NCBI RefSeq assembly: GCF_002926065.1
Contig: NZ_PREZ01000001.1
Coordinates: 558,001-622,000 of the forward strand
Origin: Jeotgalibacillus proteolyticus
Lineage (GTDB): Bacteria > Bacillota > Bacilli > Bacillales > Jeotgalibacillaceae
DNA: 64,000 nt
Reading direction: 5' to 3'
The translations under genes and the position numbers were made by a program. Below are positions 26,822 through 35,088 of the stretch, one piece after another. The stretch's first letter is position 1; every line of letters starts with the position of its first letter. Below the pieces are notes generated by a model, which saw nothing but the letters and a program-made list of their open reading frames with translations, ran no database searches and was not told the origin of the DNA.

Positions 26822-28159
26822 GTGAAAAAAACAACAAAACTTACACTTTTCGCCTTGACCTGGCCAATTTTTATTGAAATTGCGCTGCATATGCTGATGG
26901 GTAATGCTGATACATTAATGCTCAGTCAACATTCAGACAGCAGCGTGGCGGCGGTAGGGGTTTCAAATCAGCTATTATCATTAATTATAATTATGTTTGG
27001 CTTTATCGCAGCTGGCACCTCTATTCTAGTTGCACAATATATTGGCGCAGCCAGTGAAAGAAAAGCTGCAGAGATCTCTGTTGTTTCACTTGCAGCCAAT
27101 CTTGTTTTTGGCCTCGTGCTCAGTGTCCTGATTTTTATCTTTGATGATCAGATACTGCAGCTGATGGATATACCCGATGAGCTTGTCGGGGAAGCCTTGT
27201 TTTATTTAAAGGTGGTAGGCGGTCTTTCCTTTGTCCAGGCACTGATTATGACAGCTGGAGCAGTCTTAAGAAGCTATGGTTTTACAAAGGATGCCATGTA
27301 CGTCACATTAGGTATGAATATCATTAACGTTATCGGCAACTATCTTTTCATTTTCGGACCAGTTGGAGTTCCGATTCTCGGGGTTGAAGGGGTGGCCTAC
27401 GCTACAGTTGCAGCCCGAATCATTGGTTTAGCTGTTATTTTAGTTCTTTTACTTAAAAGGGTCCCTTCCTCTCTTCCCTTCGGACAATTGTTTTCTTTAC
27501 CTATTACGCATCTGAAAAACTTATTGAAAATCGGTATCCCTTCAGCTGGTGAGCAGCTTTCGTATAATGCTTCCCAGCTAGTCATAATGGCTTTTATTGC
27601 TGTACTGGGGACAGAAGCGCTGACCACAAGAGTTTATGCCATAAATCTAATGATGTTTATCTTTTTATTTTCAATAGCGATCAGTCAGGGAACTCAGATT
27701 TTAGTCAGCCATATGGTCGGAGCAGAAAAATATGAGGACGCCTATCAAAGAGGAATCAAAAGCTTAAAGCTCGCTGTGGGGCTCACTTTTATCATCTCTC
27801 TCTTATTTTCCATTGCCTCAGGTCATCTTCTCGGTATTTTTACTGATAACCCCGACATTATTGCTGTCGGTACAGTGCTTATTTATTTAACCATCCTTCT
27901 TGAACCGGGTCGAAGCTTTAATCTCGTCCTTATAAACTCTTTAAGGGCTGCAGGAGATGTGCGTTTTCCGGCATACGTCGGAATTGCTTATCAATGGGGC
28001 ATCGCAGTTTCCTTATCTTACTTATTTGGAATCGTTTTTGGTCTCGGTTTAGCTGGAATGTGGATCGCTTTTATACTCGATGAATGGATACGCGGTTTTA
28101 TTATGCTTAGAAGGTGGCGTTCAAGGACCTGGATGCGTCAACAGATTTTAAAAAGTTAA
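26822..28159 (+). CDS. MATE-family multidrug/Na+ antiporter
   Basis: This 445-aa integral membrane exporter has twelve predicted helices in two MatE halves. Typical segments are WPIFIEIALHMLMGNADTLM at the start, AAVGVSNQLL, and GIPSAGEQLSYNASQLV opening the second half. A GTG start at 26822 is chosen because TAGGAGA lies 7 nt upstream. Longer in-frame starts would run into the hairpin behind the previous gene. Substrates are not predictable. A MATE gene (yisQ) also occurs in the yis region of B. subtilis near the phytoene-synthase-like yisP, which may be its counterpart. Confidence 0.88.
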   Translation: MKKTTKLTLFALTWPIFIEIALHMLMGNADTLMLSQHSDSSVAAVGVSNQLLSLIIIMFGFIAAGTSILVAQYIGAASERKAAEISVVSLAANLVFGLVLSVLIFIFDDQILQLMDIPDELVGEALFYLKVVGGLSFVQALIMTAGAVLRSYGFTKDAMYVTLGMNIINVIGNYLFIFGPVGVPILGVEGVAYATVAARIIGLAVILVLLLKRVPSSLPFGQLFSLPITHLKNLLKIGIPSAGEQLSYNASQLVIMAFIAVLGTEALTTRVYAINLMMFIFLFSIAISQGTQILVSHMVGAEKYEDAYQRGIKSLKLAVGLTFIISLLFSIASGHLLGIFTDNPDIIAVGTVLIYLTILLEPGRSFNLVLINSLRAAGDVRFPAYVGIAYQWGIAVSLSYLFGIVFGLGLAGMWIAFILDEWIRGFIMLRRWRSRTWMRQQILKS

Positions 28160-28181
28160 AAGTAAGTTCAATCGTTTATGT

Positions 28182-28213
28182 AAAGGGGTTTGTTGAGAAA
28201 CAAACCCCTTTTT
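28182..28213 (+). terminator. Terminator of the MATE gene
   Basis: AAGGGGTTTGTT / AACAAACCCCTT with loop GAGA is followed by TTTTT. Confidence 0.9.
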
Positions 28214-28215
28214 CG

Positions 28216-28232
28216 TGTGAAGTTTTCTAACA
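28216..28232 (+). promoter_or_regulatory. GlnR/TnrA box 1 upstream of the PII gene
   Basis: TGTGAAGTTTTCTAACA fits TGTNA-N7-TNACA without mismatch. It is centred about 70 bp before the presumed transcription start, upstream of the -35, a position suited to TnrA activation. Confidence 0.75.
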
Positions 28233-28258
28233 TAAAAATAAGTTTTTTATAAAAAAGG

Positions 28259-28287
28259 TTGCTTTTTAGTAATTTTCTGAATATTAT
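28259..28287 (+). promoter_or_regulatory. Putative sigma-A promoter of glnK-amtB
   Basis: TTGCTT (28259-28264) and TATTAT (28282-28287) are 17 nt apart. They lie between the upstream and the two downstream nitrogen boxes. Confidence 0.55.
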
Positions 28288-28307
28288 TAGTATCATAGTT
28301 ACATTGA

Positions 28308-28324
28308 TGTTATGAAACCTAACA
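28308..28324 (+). promoter_or_regulatory. GlnR/TnrA box 2
   Basis: TGTTATGAAACCTAACA fits TGTNA-N7-TNACA exactly. It lies just downstream of the proposed transcription start, a repressing position. Confidence 0.78.
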
Positions 28325-28333
28325 TCATTTTTG

Positions 28334-28350
28334 CGTTAGAAAATATAACA
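28334..28350 (+). promoter_or_regulatory. GlnR/TnrA box 3
   Basis: CGTTAGAAAATATAACA fits the same motif with one mismatch (first T is C). It abuts the ribosome-binding site of the PII gene and is 26 bp centre-to-centre from box 2. Confidence 0.6.
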
Positions 28351-28365
28351 TGAGGAGTGAAAGAC

Positions 28366-28707
28366 GTGAAAAAAATCGAAGCAATTGTGCGGCCTGAAGT
28401 TTTTCAAGAGCTGCGTGAGTCACTGGTTCATATTGGAATAAGCGGTCTAACAGTATTTGAAGCTGCAGGCTGCGGTAATCAAAAAGGGAAGCGTGGAGCT
28501 TTCCGGGGGACTACCTATGAGCTGCCTCTTGTTTCGCGTATCAAGGTTGAAATGGTGACAGACGATCATAAGGTGGACGAAATCATTGAAGCCATCATTG
28601 AAGCGTGCGGAACAGGGAATGTGGGAGACGGAAAGATCTTTATTTCTCAAATTGACGAGGTCATTCGCATCAGAAATGGCGAGCGAGGAAAAGAAGCTGT
28701 TTTATAA
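28366..28707 (+). CDS. PII signal-transduction protein (GlnB/GlnK/NrgB type)
   Basis: This 113-aa trimeric regulator senses ATP/ADP and 2-oxoglutarate and plugs AmtB. The B-loop/C-terminal part GDGKIFISQIDEVIRIRNGE is canonical, and the T-loop GCGNQKGKRGAFRGTTYELP keeps the Gln that ligands 2-oxoglutarate. The residue matching Tyr51 of E. coli PII is Phe (AFRG), so uridylylation at that site is excluded. The GTG at 28366 is chosen with GGAG 8 nt upstream; a GTG three codons earlier overlaps the ribosome site. It is co-transcribed with amtB 29 bp downstream under nitrogen control. Confidence 0.9.
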   Translation: MKKIEAIVRPEVFQELRESLVHIGISGLTVFEAAGCGNQKGKRGAFRGTTYELPLVSRIKVEMVTDDHKVDEIIEAIIEACGTGNVGDGKIFISQIDEVIRIRNGERGKEAVL

Positions 28708-28736
28708 ATAGAGAAAAATCATCAGGAGGTGCAATA

Positions 28737-30119
28737 ATGAAAAAGAAAATTGGGTCAATTGTACTTATTGGAAGTCTAGTAGCAACGAGCGTTTCTGCTG
28801 CACCAGTCACACCGGAAAGTGTTCAGCTTTCTGTTGATACAATGTGGATCATGATTGCTGCTATTTTAGTATTTTTCATGCATGCCGGCTTCGCCATGGT
28901 AGAATCAGGCTTTACTCGGGCAAAAAATACACTGAATATTCTTATGAAGAATATTTTAACCATCTCAATCGGATCCATTGTTTACTTTTTAGTAGGCTAT
29001 GGCATTATGTTTGGTGATTCAAACGGCTTTATTGGAACAACCGGATTTACACTTTCAGGAGTTGAAGATATCGGATTCTTCGTCTTCCAAGCCGTTTTTG
29101 CGGCTACATGCGCCACTATTATATCAGGTGCTGTTGCTGAGCGTGTAAAACTTAGCAGCTATCTGCTTATAACTCTAGTTATGACCGGCTTTATCTATCC
29201 TGTAGTGGGTCACTGGGTCTGGGGCGGCGGCTGGATAGCTGAACTCGGTTTTGTAGACTTTGCCGGCTCAACAGTTGTTCACTTAACGGGAGCTGTTGGA
29301 GCATTTATGGTTGTGCTGTTCCTTGGAGCACGTATTGGAAAATATAACGGAAAAGAAGTTAATGCAATACCGGGTCATAATATTCCGCTTGGTGCATTAG
29401 GTGTCTTTATCCTTTGGTTTGGCTGGTTTGGATTTAATGGAGGAAGCTCCCTTGCAGCAGATCCATCACTGATCCCAAGTGTTATCTCAACCACCCTGCT
29501 ATCTGCTTCCGGCGGTGTTGCAGCATCTGCTTTATACTCGACGATCAGATTCAAAAAGCTTGATCCTTCCATTACATTAAATGGCGCTTTGGGCGGTTTA
29601 GTAGGAATCACAGCCGGAACAGCCAATGTATCTTTAACAGGAGCTATTATTATTGGATTAATTGCTGGGGTAATTCTTGTAGAGGGTATCCGCTTTATCG
29701 ATGTTGTACTGCGAGTGGATGATCCGGTTGGCGCGGTTGCTGTTCACGGAGTTTGTGGAATTTGGGGTACTCTTGCAGTAGGCTTATTCGATACTGTTAA
29801 TGGTGCATTTTACGGAGGCGGTCTCGGATTGCTTGGCGTACAGGCAATTGGCGTCGGCGCCGTCATCCTGTGGACTTCTGCAGCTGTAGCGGTCACTGTG
29901 TTTATCCTTAAATCTGCAGGCGGCATTCGTGTTGCACGTGAAGAAGAGCTTGCAGGTCTTGATTATGCAGAACATGGCTCAAATGCGTATGAATTTAAAG
30001 AGTCTTTAACATCTTCAAGCTCAAAACAAACGGGCAATGCTGGCAGCGGAGATCTTGTGGAACGCTTAAACCAGCTTGGGTCCTCTTCTAAAGAGCCCGC
30101 CGCAAGAAAATCCGTTTAA
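28737..30119 (+). CDS. amtB: Ammonium transporter AmtB/NrgA-type
   Basis: This 460-aa trimeric ammonium channel has eleven core helices with conserved Amt segments: FFMHAGFAMVESGFTRAKN, GAVAERVKL, FAGSTVVHLTGA (first pore His) and VAVHGVCGIWG (second pore His). Unlike the shorter NrgA of B. subtilis, the protein starts with a cleavable-looking signal sequence (MKKKIGSIVLIGSLVATSVS then AAP). It also carries a roughly 50-residue polar C-terminal tail after the PII-contact segment EEELAGLDYAEHG. AGGAGGTG precedes the ATG. Confidence 0.93.
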   Translation: MKKKIGSIVLIGSLVATSVSAAPVTPESVQLSVDTMWIMIAAILVFFMHAGFAMVESGFTRAKNTLNILMKNILTISIGSIVYFLVGYGIMFGDSNGFIGTTGFTLSGVEDIGFFVFQAVFAATCATIISGAVAERVKLSSYLLITLVMTGFIYPVVGHWVWGGGWIAELGFVDFAGSTVVHLTGAVGAFMVVLFLGARIGKYNGKEVNAIPGHNIPLGALGVFILWFGWFGFNGGSSLAADPSLIPSVISTTLLSASGGVAASALYSTIRFKKLDPSITLNGALGGLVGITAGTANVSLTGAIIIGLIAGVILVEGIRFIDVVLRVDDPVGAVAVHGVCGIWGTLAVGLFDTVNGAFYGGGLGLLGVQAIGVGAVILWTSAAVAVTVFILKSAGGIRVAREEELAGLDYAEHGSNAYEFKESLTSSSSKQTGNAGSGDLVERLNQLGSSSKEPAARKSV

Positions 30120-30129
30120 TACAATACAA

Positions 30130-30167
30130 TAAAAAGATCCGGAAGTAAGCCTTCCGGATCTTTTTTT
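30130..30167. terminator. Bidirectional terminator of amtB and crtM
   Basis: AAAAAGATCCGGAAG / CTTCCGGATCTTTTTTT around loop TAAGC sits between the convergent genes. Confidence 0.92.
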
Positions 30168-30171
30168 GCTT

Positions 30172-31011
30172 TTAAAAGTCTAAATGAGTTGAAAGAATTT
30201 TCTCTTTCCTTTTAGTAGGAACAAAATTCTTTACCGTAAAGACATTGTATTCGTTGCTGCGCACTTCATCCAGGATTGCTCTATACAAAACAGCTGCACC
30301 TTTAACAGGGGGACGGCTGTAAAGCGGATAATCCTGTATGGTTGATAATCCTCTCTCATAGTACATTTCAGCCAGCTGAGCGACTTCTTCCCACAAAGCA
30401 CGAAACTCAATTCCGTTATCACCTTTTTCCAGCTGCTCGTACGTATAGCTGTGTTTTTTCATCAGATCAGCCGGGAGATAGACTCTATTGCGCTGCAAGT
30501 CCTCCCCTATATCCCGTAATATATTTGTCAGCTGCATAGCATAGCCTAATTGAATCGCGCTATCAGTAAGATGATGATGATTTTTCGGAGCAAGCACCGG
30601 CAGAAGCATTAAACCAACTGTGCTGGCCACATGATACGAATAGTCCAGAACATCCTCAAGTGTTAAATAATGCCTGTCCTCGATATCCATCCTCTGTCCT
30701 TTTATCATCGCTAGAAAGGCACTTGTATTCATATCATATTCGTTAAATACATCCTGTAAGGCGACCCATCTCGGATTCTCTTTATCTACGTCACCAGCCA
30801 GAAACAGCTGAAATTCTTTTTCGAAATTTAGCAGTTCTTCACGGGGATGATCGCTTTCATCAACAAGATCATCGACCTGTCTGCAAAAGGCATAGATCGC
30901 CCAAACAGCATTTCGCTGTTTACTTGGCAGCAGGGAAAAAGCCCGGTGAAATGTTTTAGAGTGGAGTTTTATGATTGTTTCACATTCTTCATAAGCCTTT
31001 AATTTATTCAT
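30172..31011 (-). CDS. crtM: Dehydrosqualene/phytoene synthase (CrtM type)
   Basis: This 279-aa trans-isoprenyl diphosphate synthase condenses two prenyl diphosphates head to head. The two Mg-binding Asp motifs are DDLVDESD (about 47-54) and NILRDIGED (about 163-171), with YAFCRQV and RVYLP nearby. Proximity to two CrtN-like desaturases suggests two farnesyl diphosphates giving 4,4'-diapophytoene (C30); a C40 product cannot be excluded from sequence alone. Its ATG overlaps the stop of the upstream desaturase (ATGA), indicating translational coupling. Confidence 0.88.
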   Translation of the reverse strand: MNKLKAYEECETIIKLHSKTFHRAFSLLPSKQRNAVWAIYAFCRQVDDLVDESDHPREELLNFEKEFQLFLAGDVDKENPRWVALQDVFNEYDMNTSAFLAMIKGQRMDIEDRHYLTLEDVLDYSYHVASTVGLMLLPVLAPKNHHHLTDSAIQLGYAMQLTNILRDIGEDLQRNRVYLPADLMKKHSYTYEQLEKGDNGIEFRALWEEVAQLAEMYYERGLSTIQDYPLYSRPPVKGAAVLYRAILDEVRSNEYNVFTVKNFVPTKRKEKILSTHLDF

Positions 31012-32471
31012 TTCCGTATCACATCCCTTGTAAGATACTTCAATTCCATGCCATCTGCTAACAGCTTGGCTCCCTGCATCACAATCGGAATACCTCCGCC
31101 GGGATGAACTGATGCCCCAACTGCATATAAATTATCAATTTCTGAGTAAGGCTGAAATTGAGGGCGGAATGGACCTGATTGAAACAGTGCTGGTGAAATC
31201 CCAAAACTTCCCCCTGCATAAAGCCCCTCTGTCATCGCTTCATTTGGGGTTCTGATTTTCATCCATTCCATTCTTTCTCTCAGGCCGGGAAACCCTCTTT
31301 GAATCATGGAATCTATTACTTTATCCGCCAGTTTGTTTTTCTCTTTTTCCCAGTAGATATGATCCCCCGAAGGAACAGGAATCAATACATAAAGAACACC
31401 TTTCCCTTCTGGTGCAAGCGTGCCGTCAATGAGCGAAGGATGAAATACATAATAGGAAGGGTCCTCAGGGATTGTCCGCTGTTTAAAGATCTCCATCATA
31501 TTCTGATTGAAGTTAGCCCCCATATAAAACTGGTGAGTCTTTTTATCATCGTATACACCATCAATCCCCATGTAGAGAAGAACGCATCCCGAGGAAGGCT
31601 CATACGGACGTTTCGGTTTATTCAACAGTCCTTCCACCGCAGGAAAATCTCCATTAAACACTAGCGCATCCACTTCGATTTCTTCTCCGTTTACAACCAC
31701 TTTTGAGATGCGCTTTTTCGTCCTTTTTATTTCCTCTACAGGTGCATTTTTTCGCACCTTTACATTATTCTTTTCCAATGCTTTTTCAAAAACCTCTACA
31801 AGGCTTGCATAGCCCCCTTTTACATAATAAATGCCATGCTGATGCTCGCTGAATGAGACGAGACTGTAAATAGCAGGAGTAGTAAATGGATTGCCTCCTA
31901 TATAGAGAGTTTGAAGAGCATATGCAGTCTTCATTTCTTCACTCATAAAATAATAATCCAGCTGTTTTTTTACTGAACGAAATGCATTTAATTTTCTTAA
32001 GGCATTTAACGTCCCGGGATTTATCGAGCCCCATCGATTTAAAAACGGCTGTTCCAAAAAACGGGGTTTACCTTCAGTAAAACGGATAAGCATATCTGCG
32101 ATGAAACGCTTGAAATTCTGATGATCTTCAGGAAAGATCCGGTCAATTTCTGTTAGTTGTTCTTTTATGCTAGCATATTTTGTATATTGCTTACCGTTAG
32201 CAAAGTGGATGTCGTACAAAGGATCACAGCGCATCAGCTCATATTCAGAGGATCCAATGCCCGCTTCCTTCATTAATTGAGTAAGCATTTCCGGCAGTAA
32301 GACGATGGTTGGGCCTTTATCAAGTTTATATCCGTCATGTTCGATGAAGGAAAGCCTGCCGCCTAAAGCAGATTCTTTTTCAAATAATGTTACGTCAAAC
32401 CCTTTTCTCGATAGGAGCAAAGCAGACAGGATGCCTCCTACTCCCCCTCCGGCTACCGCAATTTTCATCAT
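31008..32471 (-). CDS. CrtN-like carotenoid desaturase 2
   Basis: This 487-aa FAD-dependent phytoene-desaturase-family enzyme has N-terminal dinucleotide motif VAGGGVGGILSALLLS, GGRL, the carotenoid-binding middle with ALQTLYIGGNPFTTPAIYS, and C-terminal FAD-closing VGASVHPGGGIPIVMQGAK. Among the two paralogues here this one seemed nearer to staphylococcal CrtN in its ALQTLYIG segment, compared by eye. It may be the 4,4'-diapophytoene desaturase. It overlaps both neighbours by 4 bp. Confidence 0.8.
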   Translation of the reverse strand: MMKIAVAGGGVGGILSALLLSRKGFDVTLFEKESALGGRLSFIEHDGYKLDKGPTIVLLPEMLTQLMKEAGIGSSEYELMRCDPLYDIHFANGKQYTKYASIKEQLTEIDRIFPEDHQNFKRFIADMLIRFTEGKPRFLEQPFLNRWGSINPGTLNALRKLNAFRSVKKQLDYYFMSEEMKTAYALQTLYIGGNPFTTPAIYSLVSFSEHQHGIYYVKGGYASLVEVFEKALEKNNVKVRKNAPVEEIKRTKKRISKVVVNGEEIEVDALVFNGDFPAVEGLLNKPKRPYEPSSGCVLLYMGIDGVYDDKKTHQFYMGANFNQNMMEIFKQRTIPEDPSYYVFHPSLIDGTLAPEGKGVLYVLIPVPSGDHIYWEKEKNKLADKVIDSMIQRGFPGLRERMEWMKIRTPNEAMTEGLYAGGSFGISPALFQSGPFRPQFQPYSEIDNLYAVGASVHPGGGIPIVMQGAKLLADGMELKYLTRDVIRK

Positions 32472-33994
32472 ACTTTATCCTCTACTTTAAGAAGATCCTT
32501 CTGTCGTGATTCCCCTGGAGAATTGTTCATCATCATCGCCGTTGTGATTCGGGCTGACTCTAAAATGGTAGGCAATCCGCTTCCAGGATGTGTGCCTCCG
32601 CCAACCAGCCAGGTACTGCCTAGCTCTTCAAATTTATTATGAGGGCGTAAAGCCATCATTTGAGTTAATTGATGCCCTAAGCTGAACGTAGCCCCTTTAA
32701 AAACAGAAAAGTCATACTCCCAATGGATGGGGCTAATGATTCTTTCTTCTTCAATATGGTCACGAAGATTCTTAAAGCCGGTTTTCTTCTCTACCAGTTC
32801 AAGCACCAGATCCCGAAAAGTCTTTTCGTTTTTCTCCCAATCAATTTCATTTAAATTATTGGGTACAGGAGCCAGAATATATAAAGCTGATTTACCTGCA
32901 GGAGCAAGAGTCGGGTCCGTCACAGAAGCATTTTGGATATAAATAGAGGGATCAGCTGACAGCAGCCCCGTCCCGGTAATCTCTTCAACATTCTTTTTAT
33001 AATCATCTGCAAAGCAGATTGTATGGTGTGGAAGGTTGTATTCTCTGTTAACGCCTAAATAAATCATAAAGGTCGAGCAGGAATATTTTTTCTTAGCCAA
33101 TTTAGAAGGACTATATTTTTTAAGAATTCCTTCATCAAGAAGATTAGACATCACATGTGAAAAATCACCATTAATGATCACTTCATCACACTCAACTTCT
33201 CTTCCGTCCTCAAGAATGAAGCCGGTGACGTTTTTCTTTTGATCTGTGATAAGCTTTTTCACACCGTTTCCTAGATGAATATTTCCTCCATACTCATGCA
33301 CAACACGCGCCATTGCTTTTGACAACTGATTGACACCGCCCATCGGATGAAAGATTCCATATTCATGCTCCATGAAGGAAAGAATAGAAAATGCTCCCGG
33401 GCACTCCCATGGAGACATCCCCAGGTATTTTGCCTGAAAGGTAAATCCAAGCTTAAGTTCTTCGTGTTGAAAGTAATTGCTTAACACCGTATACAAGCTT
33501 TTCCCGAGTGAGAGCTGCGGAAGTGCCTTTAATACTTTAAAACTCATATATTGATAATAATGATCCATTTTGCTTTGCAAAATCGGGCGTAAACGATCCA
33601 TCTTCATTCTCGTATCTGCCATAAAAGCATCATATCCGGCACTATCTCCCGGAAAGTGGCGTTCTATTTCATCTTTCATTTTTACAGGATCTCTATACAT
33701 TCTTACTTTTTTAGATGGGAAAATTAATTCATACATCATGGGGAGCTCTTTTAAATCTATATAGTCATGCAGGTTCCGGTTTGCTTCTTCAAACAACTCT
33801 TCAGCAATTTCAGGCATACTCAGAAAGGTCGGTCCGACGTCAAATGTGTAGCCTCCCATTTTAAAAGAACTGTTTCTCCCCCCGATAAAGTTTTGTTTTT
33901 CGTACACATCAATTTTATATCCTTTGCTAGCAAGCAGCATGGCTGCGGCAAGACCTCCAGGCCCAGCTCCAATAATTGCAATTTTTTTAGCCAT
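32468..33994 (-). CDS. CrtN-like carotenoid desaturase/oxidase 1
   Basis: This 508-aa enzyme is the first gene of the carotenoid operon. Its FAD fold has IIGAGPGGLAAAMLLASKGY and GGRNSSF, a middle part with TFQAKYLGMSPWECPGAFS, and a C-terminus VGGGTHPGSGLPTILESAR. It belongs to the CrtI/CrtN family. Whether it desaturates further or oxidises terminal methyl groups like CrtP/CrtNb is open. The ribosome site includes GGAGG. Homologous enzyme pairs occur in Halobacillus- and Planococcus-like C30 pathways. The stop overlaps the next ATG. Confidence 0.8.
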   Translation of the reverse strand: MAKKIAIIGAGPGGLAAAMLLASKGYKIDVYEKQNFIGGRNSSFKMGGYTFDVGPTFLSMPEIAEELFEEANRNLHDYIDLKELPMMYELIFPSKKVRMYRDPVKMKDEIERHFPGDSAGYDAFMADTRMKMDRLRPILQSKMDHYYQYMSFKVLKALPQLSLGKSLYTVLSNYFQHEELKLGFTFQAKYLGMSPWECPGAFSILSFMEHEYGIFHPMGGVNQLSKAMARVVHEYGGNIHLGNGVKKLITDQKKNVTGFILEDGREVECDEVIINGDFSHVMSNLLDEGILKKYSPSKLAKKKYSCSTFMIYLGVNREYNLPHHTICFADDYKKNVEEITGTGLLSADPSIYIQNASVTDPTLAPAGKSALYILAPVPNNLNEIDWEKNEKTFRDLVLELVEKKTGFKNLRDHIEEERIISPIHWEYDFSVFKGATFSLGHQLTQMMALRPHNKFEELGSTWLVGGGTHPGSGLPTILESARITTAMMMNNSPGESRQKDLLKVEDKV

Positions 33995-34045
33995 TTTTTA
34001 TGCGCCTCCATTTTCAACCTCAAGGATTCTGCGATATGTACATTT

Positions 34046-34096
34046 ATTATACAAAACATATACATATACTTATTAGTTTTAATTATACACATGTGT
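34046..34096 (-). promoter_or_regulatory. Promoter region of the carotenoid operon with a palindrome
   Basis: The minus strand contains TTTTGTATAAT with a perfect -10 TATAAT (34051-34046), but no good -35 at 16-18 nt. An activator may therefore be needed. About 36 bp upstream is the perfect palindrome ACACATGTGT (34087-34096). I found no SigB-type promoter, unlike in Staphylococcus. The link to pigment control is speculative. Confidence 0.35.
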
Positions 34097-34169
34097 CGGT
34101 ATGAACACAATTTCCAATGTGGTATGAGTCACTAGGTTTACGCGAGTGTAATTCATTCATGAAGGAAAA

Positions 34170-34198
34170 GAAAAAAAGCCGCTTAGAAGCGGCCTTTT
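34170..34198 (-). terminator. Terminator of yisL
   Basis: On the minus strand, GGCCGCTT / AAGCGGC with loop CTA is followed by seven T residues. Confidence 0.88.
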
Positions 34199-34216
34199 CA
34201 GCAAACAATCATGAAC

Positions 34217-34588
34217 TTAAGCAAGGAAATTAAAACCTACAGGCAGTCTGAATCCTAAATAAAGTGTCGCCAGCAGGGCAATGATTAATAGAATCCACAT
34301 AACCTGGACGGACTTCCCTTTTTTTGAACGGACTAAAACCATTTCCATAAAGCCGATAACAAGTATGCCAAGGATAAATTTAACACCATACAAGGCCGCA
34401 TCAATTGATGAATGGATAAAGAATAATGCCGCTCCTGTAATGATGATCAGGATATAAAATACCCGAAGAATCATATGAGAGATTTTGCTGGCTTTTTCAT
34501 TTCCTTTTTTATGTAGGGAATATGCCACGAAAAATAATACTAAACCAAGTACCCAGGTAGTGATATGTAGATGGGTTGTTTCAAACAT
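34217..34588 (-). CDS. yisL: YisL-like membrane protein (DUF1516)
   Basis: This 123-aa protein has four predicted helices: residues about 9-24, 37-62, 67-87 and 94-115. THLHITTWVLGLVLFFVAYS and the closing LGFRLPVGFNF closely resemble B. subtilis YisL as I recall it. Function is unknown. AAGGAGG precedes the ATG. It lies downstream of yisK on the same strand but 500 bp apart, so it probably has its own promoter. Confidence 0.88.
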   Translation of the reverse strand: MFETTHLHITTWVLGLVLFFVAYSLHKKGNEKASKISHMILRVFYILIIITGAALFFIHSSIDAALYGVKFILGILVIGFMEMVLVRSKKGKSVQVMWILLIIALLATLYLGFRLPVGFNFLA

Positions 34589-35003
34589 AAATAAACCTCC
34601 TTAATAAGATACTACTTCCTCTTCTATGCTACCATATTCCCTCTTGCGGCTCCTTAAAAACCTTGTCAGCTTCATGACAACTCTCAGGAGCATGACCATT
34701 TCTTTCTAAGGAAACGGTCAAAAACGGCAATAAATTTAACTTCTGATACTTACTATTGCTACATACGTAAAAAAAGAAGTGTCTTAAAATAAGGATAGAC
34801 AGCATGTTAAATCCCGCCACGGCCATTAATACCAGCTGAACTATTGTAGTTTCATAATTTGTACTGTCCCTTCTGGAGTATATACGGATGAAACTGTTAA
34901 ACATTTCACCTTACCAATTATTCCATTAAATCTAGCTAAATCCTGCTTGAGCTTTGAGAATAACTTGTAACAATTTTAAGTCAGCATAAGATTAAAGCAT
35001 GTG
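34589..35003. other. Intergenic region between yisL and yisK with a doubtful ORF
   Basis: The stretch holds one minus-strand reading frame of 91 codons (34629-34904) starting 3 nt behind AGGTG, with one hydrophobic segment (residues about 20-47) and a polar Cys-containing tail. I do not recognise it. The close spacing of its ribosome site and the lack of family features make it more likely a remnant or chance frame. No promoter or repeat was recognised in the rest. Confidence 0.4.
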
Positions 35004-35047
35004 AAAAGACTGTCCAGATTCAGCATAAGATGCTTGTCTGCACAGTC
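35004..35047 (-). terminator. Terminator of yisK
   Basis: On the minus strand GACTGTGCAGA / TCTGGACAGTC forms an outer stem, AGCAT/ATGCT an inner stem, and CTTTTC follows. It lies about 40 bp behind the yisK stop. Confidence 0.65.
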
Positions 35048-35088
35048 CTTAACGGTCAGTTATCATTTTTTATCTGCTGGGAACCGTA

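Noticed and set aside
34121-34216. SigB promoter for the carotenoid operon
   Set aside because: I looked for GTTT-N12-15-GGGWAW in the upstream region and found none, so SigB control was not claimed.
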